Assembly: GCA_024699855.1 (NCBI GenBank)
Contig: JAMPIQ010000002.1
Location: 558,001-622,000 of the forward strand
Length of the DNA stretch: 64,000 bases
Origin: Aphelenchoides besseyi
Lineage: Eukaryota > Nematoda > Chromadorea > Rhabditida > Aphelenchoididae
Reading direction: 5' to 3'
The translations under genes were made by a program, and so were the position numbers. Every line of letters begins with the position of its first letter. Position 1 is the first letter of the stretch. Below are positions 22,902 through 34,400 of this stretch, piece by piece. The notes under the pieces were generated by a model. It did not search any database and was not told the origin of the DNA. It was given only the letters and a program-made list of their open reading frames with translations.

Positions 22902-22950
22902 CCCATTCAAAGTTGGTCGCCTTGGCGTTGGCGAATGGGCTTTTCACTAA
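22902..22950 (+). other. Helitron 3' terminal hairpin and CTAA end
   Basis: CCCATTC (22902-22908) pairs with GAATGGG (22933-22939), with inner pairing CGCC/GGCG in the loop arm. It is followed by TTTTCA and CTAA (22947-22950). A second hairpin, GGTTCTT/AAGAACC, lies just upstream (22877-22900). This is the expected terminator of rolling-circle transposition. Confidence 0.6.
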
Positions 22951-23417
22951 GAACCAACTAAATTGAGTAATGTTGCAGTAATTCTAATTACTCAATAAAC
23001 TGCCAAGTCATCAACACAACTCTAACAACATTTTATTCTCGAACATCACTACAGAAAACCACACACACACAATACCCGGGAGCCGCGGTAGCGGCGACCA
23101 GCCTCTGGTATTTATTAACGGTGCAGAATTAATATAGCAATAATTTAGCAATGGGATCACAACTTAGTTCGCCCGCTAACTAGGGCAACAACGCGGCTAA
23201 GTACCCCAGCTAACTGCCTGACACTCCGGCAGCACGAGCGAGGTAGTCACAATGCCCAGAGTTAGACAATAAAACAATCGGTATAGAAACCTCAGGACCG
23301 AACACTAGAGAAATTACTAAAGACAACAACAAATATCAGGCGAGAGAGAGAAAAAGCAAGCGGCGGTCGTGGGCAACCGTCTACGGAAGACACAAACCCG
23401 GTTTGGTAGTGCATTTT
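22951..23417. other. No gene; unique sequence between Helitron and Gypsy
   Basis: GC-richer than its surroundings, with a CA repeat (about 23060) and GA repeat (about 23340). No open frame or terminal repeat is recognised. Confidence 0.45.
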
Positions 23418-23422
23418 CTTAA

Positions 23423-23618
23423 TGTGCGGACCTCGCAATCCGCGTTCTCTTAGCGACTCAATCCCGCCACGATCCTCTCTCCCCCTGTAGTTTGCCCTGT
23501 TTTGCACTCGGTTCTGGAGAGACGACTCGTGTGTGATTCTCTCTGATTGGACTTCTATTTACCCCCGTATTGTTCACCAATAAATCATAAACCCCAGTTT
23601 GAGCAACAGAACCGAACA
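23423..23618 (+). repeat. 5' LTR of the Gypsy element
   Basis: 196 bp, TGTGCGGACC...ACCGAACA, with an AATAAA signal near its 3' end (about 23578-23584). It is identical to the 3' LTR over its full length as far as I can read. Confidence 0.95.
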
Positions 23619-23788
23619 ATTGGCGACCACTGGTTTCGAAACGAACCAAAAATAACGGTGAGTATTTTGCGATTTCTGGCAGAACTTCGTGAAATTTTCG
23701 GGAGTTAAAAATCAAAAAGGGAGAAAGTAACCGAGTTTTCGTAATTTTTTCCGCCGTTTGCTGCTTTGCTCTTCTTTTTAGGTACGAA

Positions 23789-24900
23789 ATGAGCGACGTA
23801 ACCACTTTCGACGATCGTGTGTGCCGGCAGCAGTTGACAAAATCGACGAACAAAATCACGGCGCTTCTCGCGGAACGAGCGAAGATCCGACTGACCGGTG
23901 TGTCCGCGGCGAACATCGAGAAATTGCAAGGGATCCAATGCAAATTGGAGACGCAAATCGAGATCATCGAACGATACGAAAGCCGATGGATCGAGGAAGG
24001 CGACCTGGACGCACTCGAAGAGTACGGGAAATCGGGCGCCAGATACGATGATGCTCGGGACGAAGCGAACGCGGAGATTCGCCTGATCAAAACAGCACTG
24101 TCGACCAATCGCGAACCCCCAGCAACGTTTGTTGCAACGGGAAGTCAACATGCGACTCATGTTGCGGACATCATGGCGAAAATCCAATCGCGAGTGGAAC
24201 AGTTTGTGTATCGGCCGGAGATCGATTACACCTTCGAGTTTGTGGTTCAATCGCTACAGTGGGATTATCAAGGATGCCGCTCTATCGATCGAGAATCATC
24301 GATCGATCTTGCTCACTGCGTTGGGAACGGATGAGTACCAACGACTCGCGAACAAACTGATGCCGAACAAACCGGAGGAAACGCCGTTCGAAACACTGGT
24401 CGAGACCTTAAAAGGGCAGTTTGCTTCGATTAAAAAACTGATTTTCAGCGACGATTGGAAGTGCTAACGCTTCGACATGAAGCGGGCGAGTCATTCGAAA
24501 CATGGGCGGAGCGGATCAACGCGACGTTCGCGTATGCAAAGTGGTCGGAACTCTCGGACGATGAGTTCAAATCGCTCCTGTTCGTGATTGGACTACAACA
24601 ACCGAGCGATCGAGCTTACCAAGAAGCCGCCTTGCAAGAAATCGGTGCCAACCCAAGGGCGACCGTTGAGAATTTGGTTGCACGATGTCGAAGAGTGTTG
24701 GATCAAGCGAAAGATCGACAGCAAGTGTCGAACTTCGGCGGCAAAGCGAATGCCGTGTATCAGGTTGAAAGTGAGACTAATGTGAACTCATTTCAGTACA
24801 AACCGCGATACCCCAAACGATCCAATGGCAAAAAGTCGGAGAATCGTGAACACAAAAAACGGAAAGGAAGAACCGAAGTGCTTCCGTTGTGGACAGAAGC
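23789..24900 (+). pseudogene. Gypsy gag, frame broken at two or three points
   Basis: Starts MSDVTTFDDRVCRQQLTKST with a long helical N-terminal region, then a capsid-like segment (SDDEFKSLLFVIGLQQPSD, ATVENLVARCRRVLDQAKD) typical of the retrotransposon gag family. Frame changes occur near 24270, 24460 and 24850. Given identical LTRs, these breaks are as likely to be sequence errors as mutations. The zinc knuckles follow in the next frame. Confidence 0.75.
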
Positions 24901-27900
24901 ATGACCCGAAGACCTGCAAGTACAAGGACAGCGAGTGCTACTCTTGTCACAAGACGGGACATTTACAAGCGATGTGCAAAACCAAAAAAGTCGAGGCGAA
25001 AACCGTGGAAGTCGGAACGATCGAACGAGTGAATTTGGTCAATTCGCGAACTACAGTTATCAATTCGAGATTCGAATTCCGCCGATCAGCCGAAATTAAG
25101 GTTGGTAACCTTAATCTCCATTTCCAGCTCGACACCGGAGCCGATCGAAACGTGATCGGAACCCTCGAGTTTCAAATACTGGGACAGCCGAAACTGCGAG
25201 AAACGAACATTCGCGTTGTTGGAGCAGACGAGAAGACCTTGGAAGTGATCGGTGAGTTCGATTCCAAAGTGGAATGGCAAGGACAAGAGGCGATCACCTC
25301 ATTCCTCGTGCTGCGTCGCAACAGCGTTGCGCTCTTAGGAGCACCGCTGATCGAGAAGTGGAGGATGGCCGATTGGAAAGAAGGCGTCAATAGCGGAGTC
25401 GATGTGAGCCAAACCAACCGGGACCAAACCGTCAACGCCATCGAAGAGCGTGAGTTGGAAGGAAAGTTTCCAATGTTATTTGGGGAGGGGCTCGGGAAAT
25501 GCAACCTGTTGCAGGCCGAATTGCACATTTCGCGAGATGTCAAACCCGTTCATCTGCCGCCCCGTCCAATCGCTCTTGCTTACGAACCGCTGGTCGAAGC
25601 AGAACTCGAGCGACTGGTCAAGATGGGGATCTTGGCGCGAGTCAACACGTTGCGATGGGCGACACCGATCGTGATTGCAAAGAACCCGGGAGGAAAGATC
25701 CGAATTTGTGCCGATTATTCCACGGGATTGAATCGGGCACTCTCAGATGATTGCTATCCGCTGCCGCGAGTCGAAGACCTCTTCGCGAAACTCTCGGGAA
25801 GTCGATTCTTTTCGATCCTCGACCTTTCGGATGCCTACCACCAAGTGGAATTGGACGAAACATCGCGAAAATTGACGACCATCAGCACCCACAAAGGCAT
25901 GTTCGAGTATCAACGCCTCAATTTTGGGCTGAAGACCGCGCCCGCGATCTTCCAAAGATGCATGGATCAGGTGGTATCGGGGATTAATGGGGTGATTGTT
26001 TACTTAGACGACGTTCTCGTTCATGCACCGACGAAAAGCGAGCACGACAAACAACTCAGAATCGTGCTCAACCGACTACAGACTCGGGGATTCCGTTTGC
26101 AGTTGCCGAAGTGTAAATTCGGCCAAAAATTTGTGAGTTATTTAGGTTCGATCGTCGATGAATCGGGAATTCGACCCGACCCGAAGAAAACCGAAGCGTT
26201 GCGCACACTTCGACCGCCGGTGAACGTGTCCGAAGTTCGTGCCTTTCTTGGCCTCGTGAACTACTACGGCAAATTCGTGGCAAAGTTGCACGATTTGAAG
26301 AAGCCATTCGAAGAGCTGACAGCCAAAGGAGTCGAATTCGCGTGGTCGAAGCGACATCAAGAAGCATTCGAGAACATCCGTGAACTTCTTCTGGGTCCCC
26401 TCGCTCTCGCGCACTTCGATCCGACGAAAACGCTGATCGTGGCCGCGGATGCAAGTCCAACCGGAATGGGAGGAACATTGATGCAACGAGCAGCCGATGG
26501 CACAATCGCGACCGTTTTTCACATGGCCAAGTCGTTCACGGAAACACAACAACGCTACTCGCAGATCGAGCGCGAAGCCTTGGCGCTCGTGTTGGCCGTC
26601 GAGCGTTTCAAGAGGTTTGTTTACGGGCGTAAATTCGTGCTTCAGACCGACCATCGTCCGCTCCTTGCGCTGTTGCGAACGGACAACACGAAAGCGTTCG
26701 GTCAACGAACCGCAAGCCGATTGTCGAGATGGGCACTGCGATTGCTTGGGTTCGATTTTGAAATCGAGTACGTGAACACACACGCGTTTGGATACGTGGA
26801 TGCACTTTCGCGTCTGATCCAAGAACATCGCGACTCATCCGATGCGGAAATGGAAGAGGTCGTGGGCCTGCTGCAATTCGAAAACGACCAAGAACAAGCA
26901 ATGATCCAACAAATCGAGGGCGAATTCAAAAGGTCAGAGGGGTTTGGAATTAATTCGGCTACTTTTAGCGATCCAACGATGCAAGCACTCGTGAAGCGAC
27001 TTCAAACGAGTTGGAAAGAAGCGGACCGGCATGATCCGCTCATTGGCATCTTCTATCCGCTCCGTCGTGACCTTTACGCGTCGAATGGGACCGTGTTCTT
27101 CAAAAATCGAGTCGTCATTCCCGAGGGTCTGCGAAGTGTGGTTACGGCAAAACTGCACGAAGGACATCCCGGCATCCGGAAAATGAAGGAGTTCGCGCGA
27201 AAACACGTGTTTTGGCCGGGACTCAATCGGGACCCTCGAATCAGTCGTGAATCAATGCAGCTCGTGTGCTCAAATGGCCCCCGCTCCGAAAAAGATGCCG
27301 CTCCAACCGTGGCCGGAACCGAAGGAACCCTGGGAACGTGTGCATATCGACTTCGCGGGCCCGATTCAAAGCTCGTGGATTTTTGGTTGTGGTGGATGCA
27401 AAAACGAACTTCATCGTCGCGAAGCGAATGCTCAAGATAACAACCGAGAAAACGATCAATCAACTGGAAGAGATCTTTTGTCAATTGGGATTTCCATATT
27501 CTCTTGTGAGTGATAATGGCCCTCAATTTACTTCCTCTTTATTCTCTCAATTTTGTTGTAAGCGGGGCATTAAACATCTCCTTTCTCCGCCTTATCATCC
27601 TCAGTCCAATGGGAGGGCGGAACGAGCCGTAGGTATCGTGAAATCTGCTTTGGCAAAAGGGGGGAAAGGCTTCGCAAATCTTCACGAGATCATCTACCAG
27701 TGCAACTACTTGCCGTCCGATTCAACACCCCAATCCGCAAGTCCAGCCACCGCCTTTTTCAAGCGTGAATTCAGAACGCCGCTCCATGCGTTCAAACCGT
27801 CGACTCAAGAGTCAACCGTCGACAGCACTGGGAACTCCGGCAACGAGCAACAAGCCGCGAAGTTCAATCGTCATCATGGAACTCAAGACCGCAAGTTCGA

Positions 27901-28093
27901 GATCGGTGACCACGTGACCATCCAAATCAACCCGAATCGTCGCGTTCGTGGACAAATCCTCACATTCATGGGTCGAGCTCTCGTCAAACTCCAAACCGAA
28001 GAGCAACAAATCGTGACTCGACATCGAAATCAGCTTCATCGCCGCCAGTCCGACGACCCGTCCACTGATCTCGCGAGGAACTGCGCTGTCTGA
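24825..28093 (+). pseudogene. Gypsy pol: zinc knuckles, protease, RT, RNase H, integrase
   Basis: One long frame to about 27240 holds zinc knuckles CFRCGQKHDPKTCKYKD and CYSCHKTGHLQAMC (about 24880-24975), aspartic protease LDTGADRNVIG (about 25130), RT with LDLSDAYHQVEL and catalytic YLDDVLVH (about 26000-26025), and RNase H with VAADASPTGMGG and TDHRPLLALL. The H2C2 integrase zinc finger begins at HEGHPGIRKMKEF. Frame shifts near 27240 and 27350 separate it from the integrase core (about 27350-28093), with DFAGPI, SDNGPQFTSSLF and PQSNGRAERAVG (D, D, E), and a chromo-like/GPY-F basic tail. No envelope gene is present. Confidence 0.88.
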
Positions 28094-28272
28094 ACCTTGG
28101 AGGCTAAAGAGACGATCGTCCGATAGCTTGCCTGTCTTTCCCGCGTGACGTTCTCAATCCTTTTCCCTGCTCAATTGTTATCATCGCGAAAGCGATCAGT
28201 TGCCTTCAAGTGTTCTCTGTAACTTAATTTGGTATCTTTTTATTGTTTTTCTTTTCTAAAACACGGGAGGGA

Positions 28273-28468
28273 TGTGCGGACCTCGCAATCCGCGTTCTCT
28301 TAGCGACTCAATCCCGCCACGATCCTCTCTCCCCCTGTAGTTTGCCCTGTTTTGCACTCGGTTCTGGAGAGACGACTCGTGTGTGATTCTCTCTGATTGG
28401 ACTTCTATTTACCCCCGTATTGTTCACCAATAAATCATAAACCCCAGTTTGAGCAACAGAACCGAACA
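28273..28468 (+). repeat. 3' LTR of the Gypsy element
   Basis: 196 bp, same sequence as 23423-23618, preceded by the polypurine tract and followed by the CTTAA target duplication. Confidence 0.95.
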
Positions 28469-28473
28469 CTTAA

Positions 28474-29278
28474 GACCCTAACAATCATCTTCTTTTGGCT
28501 GTTTATTTCGATATTCGTACTACTAAAGTACTCCGCTTTAGTCAATCTAACAATTTTCAAAGTGATATAAGTCGTTGAAATAATAAAGCTTGGCGGATTG
28601 TCTCTGCGGCACTGCAAAATGCAAGAAAGCGTAAGATGCCCGAGTAATCGAAGGTATTTGAAGATCGGGTCAAACATGAGGGTGGAAGAATGTGGACAAT
28701 GTGAGAGTTGGATGGCACTACTTTTATCGAGTAAGAAGAATATAGAACGCAATGGTTTGTACCCTATCCACTTTATGAGAATTAATATGAAACGAACAAA
28801 ATATAGTTGTGGTCTGGAATCGGATGAATTCGGAGAATCGGAATGAGCATTTAAGAGCTGAATTATATCCGGAATAAATGAAGACTAGTGACCGAAAAAT
28901 GATTTGTGACTAAATAAAACGGAATGACTCAGTTTTGTTAACTAGGTGACAACGGGACAACCGGTACGAAATTTGAGTTCACACGAGAGTGTTTGGCCGA
29001 AGGTCAATCATCCAGCCGGTTGTTGTTATAAAAAATCTCTCTTATCCATCTTCCGCTTGGTTTGTTTTCTAATGTTCCCGACCTTCTTACGGATTTTGCA
29101 AAATGCATTTGTCGCTGCGATATTCTCTGCACATTTGTGCAATTGAGTTGACATTCTATACAACCTTCTTTCCGTTCAGTCTCCAAATTTGACGAAGCAT
29201 AATGTTCACTAACGACTTGGTGCTTTCCGCAAGTGTGTCCACCAGATTAGGCGTTCGAGTTATTCTATTCCTGTTCTA
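28474..29278. other. Mostly non-coding; exon-like pieces on the minus strand at the right end
   Basis: Nothing is recognised from 28474 to about 29010. At 29027-29250 two minus-strand segments look coding (STKSLVNIMLRQIWRLNGKK, and NAFCKIRKKVGNIRKQTKRK ending in TAA at about 29027), separated by a GTTGTATAGA...GTGCAG intron. They may be the last exons of a gene whose upstream part lies beyond the MITE. Confidence 0.35.
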
Positions 29279-29699
29279 CAGTGTGACCCAAAATCCTCGC
29301 CAACCGGTCAAACCGCAGGTTGGTCCCGCCGCGAAAAATTTTTCATTAAGCTCAATTAAAAAGAAATGAAAGGGCGATTTTCAATTGTTTTCGGCGTTTT
29401 TTGTTGGGTTTTTTTTTAACGAGCAGAAGCGAAATTGTAGCCGCATTTGCTACGGTCACTCCGGCCATGTACCAAAACACGATGTTTGGTTATGAGAAGC
29501 GGCTAATTGAGTGTGTTAAGCAACGAGACGGGCATGTGAAATCGCGCTATTGAAAAATAAACGGTTATTTTTTATCAATTAAAATCGTTCAAAGCATAAG
29601 CCAACTCCTGAACGTGTCTGAAATCCTCACAAGTCGAGTTTTTTCGCGGCGGGACCAAACTGTGGTTTGACCGGTTGGTGAGAATTTTGGGTCACACTG
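29279..29699. mobile_element. MITE with TA target duplication, Tc1/mariner type ends
   Basis: A 421-bp element with about 62-bp imperfect terminal inverted repeats starting CAGTGTGACCCAAAAT and ending with its complement, flanked by TA on both sides (29277-29278 and 29700-29701). The inner TIR part includes CGCGGCGGGACCAA and its complement. There is no transposase. It is unlike the Tc3-like and mariner remnants in this window. Confidence 0.88.
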
Positions 29700-29701
29700 T
29701 A

Positions 29702-30777
29702 CATTGCAGCGTTTGCCCAATCATTCTCGGTGGTATTGAATGGTTGTTTTCATTTTCTAAAGCAGAAGGCCGATTATAATTCCGGCGACTAGATATCCAA
29801 TTGAAACAAACGTCTTCCTATGATCATCGCCATCTCTTACTAGTGACTTTTGGGATGTCGGCTTCGATCTATTCCGATTATAAGACAATTATTAGACTCT
29901 GAATTCGTATTTGTAGCCACTGATTATTTCCGTATCTGTTTAACGCTTCAATTGCTCTTGAGTTCAATTCACGTTCTTCTTAAAGCCGATGGCATCTCCA
30001 AATACGCTTCTAATCAGATCTTCGATTTATTCTCCTGTTAACTTCTTTGGTTCTTCGGAATTGCTCAATTGCAATTTCCGGATCGTCGCGTTTGTTTCGC
30101 GCACGCAAACGGACGACAAAAAGACGCTCAAAAATCGACAAACCTCGGCATTCAAACCACGTCCTGGTGAAGAGCAGAAACAGAAAGCAAATCAAAACGA
30201 AAAAACGTCTGATCGATCGAACGGCAACGTAATTTACAATCGAATTCTTTGTTGCGAATGGTCGGCGAGTAAACGAACTTTCAAGTGCTTCCTTCGGCAA
30301 ACATTTCGACGCCCAAATTTGACTATAGATCTTGGTACTCACTTTTTCGCCATCAACTCACTTCTTTCACATCAACACTACTGCACAATCTGAAGCACGT
30401 GTTCCGATTGCTCGTCAGATTTCAGCTCTCGAATCGTCGTCAAACCTCGATTTCTGTATTACTTTGTTTACCTGCGCGTCAATTTTAATATTTTGAAGGA
30501 TTACCGTTTTAAACGTTTTTACTCCCGTTCTAATTGATCAGTCAAAAAGAAGTCTCCGATCGTTGTTAACCAAAGGTTTAGACTTGATCGTCTCGATTAC
30601 AGACATCCTAGCGCCAATGAGGAGGTACACAAACCAAATTAAAGAGATTGAAACGTGTATTTTCATGCGTAGGAGTTTTGACTAATCGAACTATTTGCCC
30701 AGCTGTGAGTGTGGTCCTCAAATTGACTTATAAACTGACACGGGAATTGTTTTCGAGTTTCGTCGAAATGAAAACCC
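29702..30777. other. Exon-like pieces on the minus strand, identity unknown
   Basis: About 29790-29830 on the minus strand reads SIGYLVAGIIIGLLL, a membrane-like segment. A 110-codon minus frame at 30010-30342 contains a hydrophobic core (FFVLICFLFLLF). These could be parts of one degraded membrane-protein gene interrupted by the MITE, but no continuous model can be built. Confidence 0.25.
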
Positions 30778-31157
30778 AAATATTCGTTCTTGTGTTGGTC
30801 GTTCTGTTGGTTGAAGGACGTGGAATGGGCAAAAAGCGACGAGTAGTGCCAAACTCTCAACGCGGTGGATGCGGGAAACACGAGCTTGAGGTTCCCAATA
30901 CGAACGGTACCGGAACTCACTGCGTAGTCGACGACCCAGAAAAATGCCAAAGTGAGCGGAAGACTGTCTAACCTTTATTAACGTCTTTAGAAACCGAAGA
31001 CTGGGTCGATTGTACTCCGTTGGTTGATCCGTGCCAAAAGAGCAGTTGGACGTGTCCGGAAGCTGCTCAATGCCTCATCGACCCCTGCAATCCCTGTAAA
31101 AGGCATTTGTATAGTGAGGATTGGATAGAAGTCTGCAAAAAAGCAGAAGAACAATAA
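30778..31157 (+). CDS. Small secreted cysteine-rich protein, two exons
   Basis: Exon 1 (30778-30951) encodes a signal peptide (MKTQIFVLVLVVLLVEGRG), a basic patch GKKRRVV and the first cysteines. A 39-nt intron (30952-30990) joins in frame to exon 2 (30991-31157), ending TAA. The mature protein is about 95 residues with about ten cysteines, in clusters such as DPCQKSSWTCPEAAQC and CNPCKRH. It is a disulfide-rich extracellular protein, family not recognised; the GKKRR site could be a proprotein cleavage site. AATAAA follows at 31167. It is convergent with the receptor gene, with only 18 bp between the stop codons. Confidence 0.7.
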
Positions 31158-31175
31158 TTTTATTCAAATAAACGA

Positions 31176-32788
31176 TCATGCAACGGTTTTTGTGGTTGAA
31201 ATTTGCAGCCAAACAACAACGACGGTGAACGCAACGGAGGCCATCGTGAGGAGAACTGTTCGTTGCATTGACATGAACTTGCCCTGGAAACTAAAGTCAA
31301 CCGACGAATAAACCGGCAAATAACCATTGAGATGCCCCACGACGAATCCTGAAGCTTTTGAACGAGTTGATCTTTCTGAAACGACAATCTGGACTTGTTT
31401 CTTGAATAAAACTCACGATCAATTTTGCTTCTGGATCGTCGGCAAGTTTGTCCAAGAGATGCGGTAGAGCCGATCGAGACTGCTCGTTGCAACAAACACA
31501 CGCGACAATGAAGCCAACAGTCCAGATCATTTTCAAGAGGAAATGAACGGCATCGATCAGAATCATCAAATGGCACATCTCCGGGCGTTCACGATTCGCT
31601 GAGTATCGATTCAAACGCATGTTACGAATTGAGGAGATCAACGTCTCATTTCCGTTAATGTTGACAAGATACTGGAGAATAACAAACGAGTTGATGGTCA
31701 TGATCGAGACTGTCGAAACGACCATGAACAAAATCAACTTGTTGAATGTCGCTTCCAATTCGTTCAAGATTGTAGTCGATTTGTGAAAGTGCTGAAAGGA
31801 CTGAAGTGAACAATCTTGAGAAACTACCTCGTGAAACTCCAATAAACGTTCTCGCGTCAACTTCTTCTTCGCATCGATTATCGTCGTGTTCTCGCATAAC
31901 AGAAACCCCAACTCAATGGTCATCATCATAATGAAGATGCGTGGAACTTCACTCACTCCAAAAGACATAATCTCGAAATACGCGCTGTCAATTTGCAGTA
32001 AAATCTGGAGCAGAAATGAAAAGAAAGGAATCGAACCCACTGATTGAAGACACCATTTGCACTGTTCTTTGTCCTGTGGTTTCCATTCGTCTTCGAGTAG
32101 GTTGTGAATAAGAATCTTAAAGAAAGGTTGATGCCTTTGTTTGAAAGCTTACAACCAAAATATTCGCCATGAACGCGATCATGAACAGAGCATTCAGAAC
32201 AAACATCAACGATCGCCATCTTCGAATTCGCTGGTTATTGTTAGAAGCCGAGATCTCACGTTTGACTTGCGAGAACAAATACAAAAGGTGATCGAGTCCG
32301 GCAGAATTAGACAACGAGATCAACATTACAACAAACGGAAATGTCGAGTTGATCGCCAGCTTCAACAGAGCAACCGAATCGGAACCCAACCACAAGTGCA
32401 ACAATCCGGGACAAAAAAAGTACAAATAGAAATGGTTCAAGCAAACCGACATGTTCACTGCCCACATAACAATGTCGAAGATGGATAACCGTTGATATAA
32501 ACTGCAGACTGTTAGAAAAGGACTCATTGACCATTACCTCAACTTCACACACTTCTCTTCGTTGCAGAAGAATGGCGCTCTGATGGGATGTAGGCCCGTG
32601 AGATGAGAGAAGTACATGACAAAAAGACCCCAAATTCTTCGTTGAGTTTTCTCGACCTGTTCGGGATTAACAATATCATCGAACTCACTATTCAAACTTC
32701 GAAAGCTATGATTCGGTTGATTGGTTGGCTTCTGAAATCAACGGAAAATGTCTTCTAGGTGTCAACTCACCACCACATTGACATCCAT
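31176..32788 (-). CDS. Gustatory-receptor-like seven-TM protein (Gr/gur family), multi-exon, one frame break
   Basis: Proposed start ATG 32788. Exons: 32771-32788, 32538-32731, 32153-32501, then 32115 down to about 31420 with a possible 36-nt intron at 31792-31827, and a last exon from about 31378. Introns are 36-39 nt. Several hydrophobic segments are visible (FDIVMWAVNMSVCLNHFYLY, NALFMIAFMANILV, FNKLILFMVVSTVSIM, LLKMIWTVGFIVACVC). The C-terminal segment (FQGKFMSMQRTVLLTMASVA ... VVVVWLQ) resembles the TM7 region of invertebrate gustatory receptors, known in nematodes as gur/lite-1/egl-47. In the last exon the frame shifts by one base near 31370 before TM7. Another insect-Gr-like 7TM family is possible. 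Confidence 0.6.
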
Positions 32789-32805
32789 CGTTCCCAACTG
32801 AACAG

Positions 32806-34269
32806 TCAAAAGCCAAGTTGTTTCTTTGGGGCGCTAATCCAATTCACCGTAAAGACACCAATTCGTAAGTTGTACGTTCTCGACTTCGCTTTTGATTTAA
32901 TCCGCTTGTTCATGTCGGAAATCGAATTATTCGAAACGGTCATCGTAACAACTAATAGAGTTTGTAACAAAGCTAATTGGACGTTTTTAGCCTCCAACAT
33001 CGTGAGGTCAATTGATCGCCGCGGGCCCTTTAGTCGGGCTTCGTTTTTACGGTGGTGAGAAGTCGACCAAATCGACCGCCGCTTTTCGTTTTCTTTTCGA
33101 GTTGCTTTCGAAATCATGCGATTTCCTGTTGGTTTTGAGGTGTCAATTTGATGTTGAGACTGCGTGATTGCTTTGATCCACGAGCTGCCTTCAGTTGCCA
33201 TTGAACTGCCCGATGCTCAAGAATCTGAACCAAATAATCTGAAGTTTATGGCAAACAAAGAACTGAAATCATTTGGAAAGAAGCTAACCTGACAAATGAA
33301 TCAAACGGATAGGGTATCTGTGAAATAAAGAAGCAATTGCAATAAAAGTCCCAGAAAAGTAATCCATTAGAGTAACATCAAGTAATAGAATGAAACTTGA
33401 GGAGACGAAATCTTTGCGTTGAAATGAAGGAAATAAACAGCCAACACGGTCCACGGAATAGTTCAATGATAGTCAAATACACTCCTAAGCGAAAATAACT
33501 TCAGATGAGAATCTTGTAACTGATGCAGAAGGTCTTCTTAAAAACTATAGGATAATGAACTTGAATGACTATACTAAAAATGAAGTTGATATCTCATCGT
33601 CAGACGTCAATTTTGCCGTAGGAAACATTCTATTGTAAAAGCACAGAGTTTCTAACCGTCATCCACAACTCTTACTATTGACAATCAACTGAAATTACAA
33701 ATCCACTAAAGAACACAAGAGCTTGAAGATGCAGTCATCTGCAGAAGCTATCACTGAACGTTAATTTTACGACCGAGAGTTGTTTAGCCGTCAGTTATCC
33801 ATTGATAAGAAGCAGACATTGCTAACGCGGCGATAACTCCGTTTGGACCACACTACCAAGCTATCAAGAACTTTTATTTGGCTTACTAATAAGAGCAGCA
33901 AAGAATATGTTGCGTGGTTGATGCTTGATGAAGCAACTGCGAAACTGCGGAATAAACAGAAGATTGTCAAACATCCGATGGAATGAACAACTTTCATGTC
34001 GTTTTCGTGTATCGTAGAAATATCTGTTGTCGGAAATATTTGATGGCGTTCAAATGACTTACTAATAAGGATGAAAACTTGAATATCACTTCCATTCTCA
34101 TATTCAAAAATTGTTAACCGTGCATTGGCGGAAATGTGTCAATGCATTCTAAGATCTCTACAGTAAGTTTTGTTGTTATGCAATTTTAAGTTACTGAATA
34201 GAACGCCCGCATGAGTATGAAAAACAAACGAAGATCCATGAGAAGAGCATGTTCGAAAAGCTCACAGAT
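32806..34269. other. Left flank of the palindrome; no supported gene
   Basis: A 131-codon minus frame (32806-33201) directly upstream of the receptor start has no domain. The remainder is AT-rich. The phrase CTTACTAATAAG recurs near 33890 and 34058, and CTTACTCACTAATT near 34315, suggesting decayed duplicated sequence. Confidence 0.45.
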
Positions 34270-34400
34270 GCCACGAATTGAGTGCATTCGAGGTGATTGA
34301 ACACCTCAAATGGCTTACTCACTAATTTGCTTGATCTTGACTGAACTGATGGTAAAATAAGAGATTTATAAAATAAAAAAACCGGTTGAACAATAAACAA

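Larger units (their letters stand above)
16447..22950 (+). mobile_element. Autonomous-type Helitron, frames broken, 3' end recognised
   Basis: Coding content is a basic AT-hook-like protein, a Ulp1-like protease with an Arg-rich tail, and Rep/Pif1-like helicase sequence, all on the plus strand. The 3' terminus is proposed at 22950: an imperfect hairpin with stem CCCATTC (22902-22908) / GAATGGG (22933-22939) is followed 7 bases later by CTAA (22947-22950), the CTRR end expected of Helitrons. The 5' end is not defined; 16447 marks only the first coding frame. Confidence 0.85.
23423..28468 (+). mobile_element. Ty3/Gypsy-type LTR retrotransposon, full length, identical LTRs
   Basis: A 5046-bp element with 196-bp LTRs that begin TG and end CA, flanked by the 5-bp target duplication CTTAA (23418-23422 and 28469-28473). 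Just after the 5' LTR is a primer-binding-site-like TGGCGACCACTGG (from 23620), and just before the 3' LTR a polypurine tract (ACGGGAGGGA, about 28263-28272). Internal order is gag, zinc knuckles, protease, RT, RNase H, integrase, which defines Gypsy rather than Copia. The LTRs are identical by eye, indicating a very recent insertion. Confidence 0.95.

Noticed and set aside
24455..24820. An independent gene between gag and pol
   Set aside because: It is the capsid C-terminal part of gag in a shifted frame, continuous with both neighbours of the Gypsy element.
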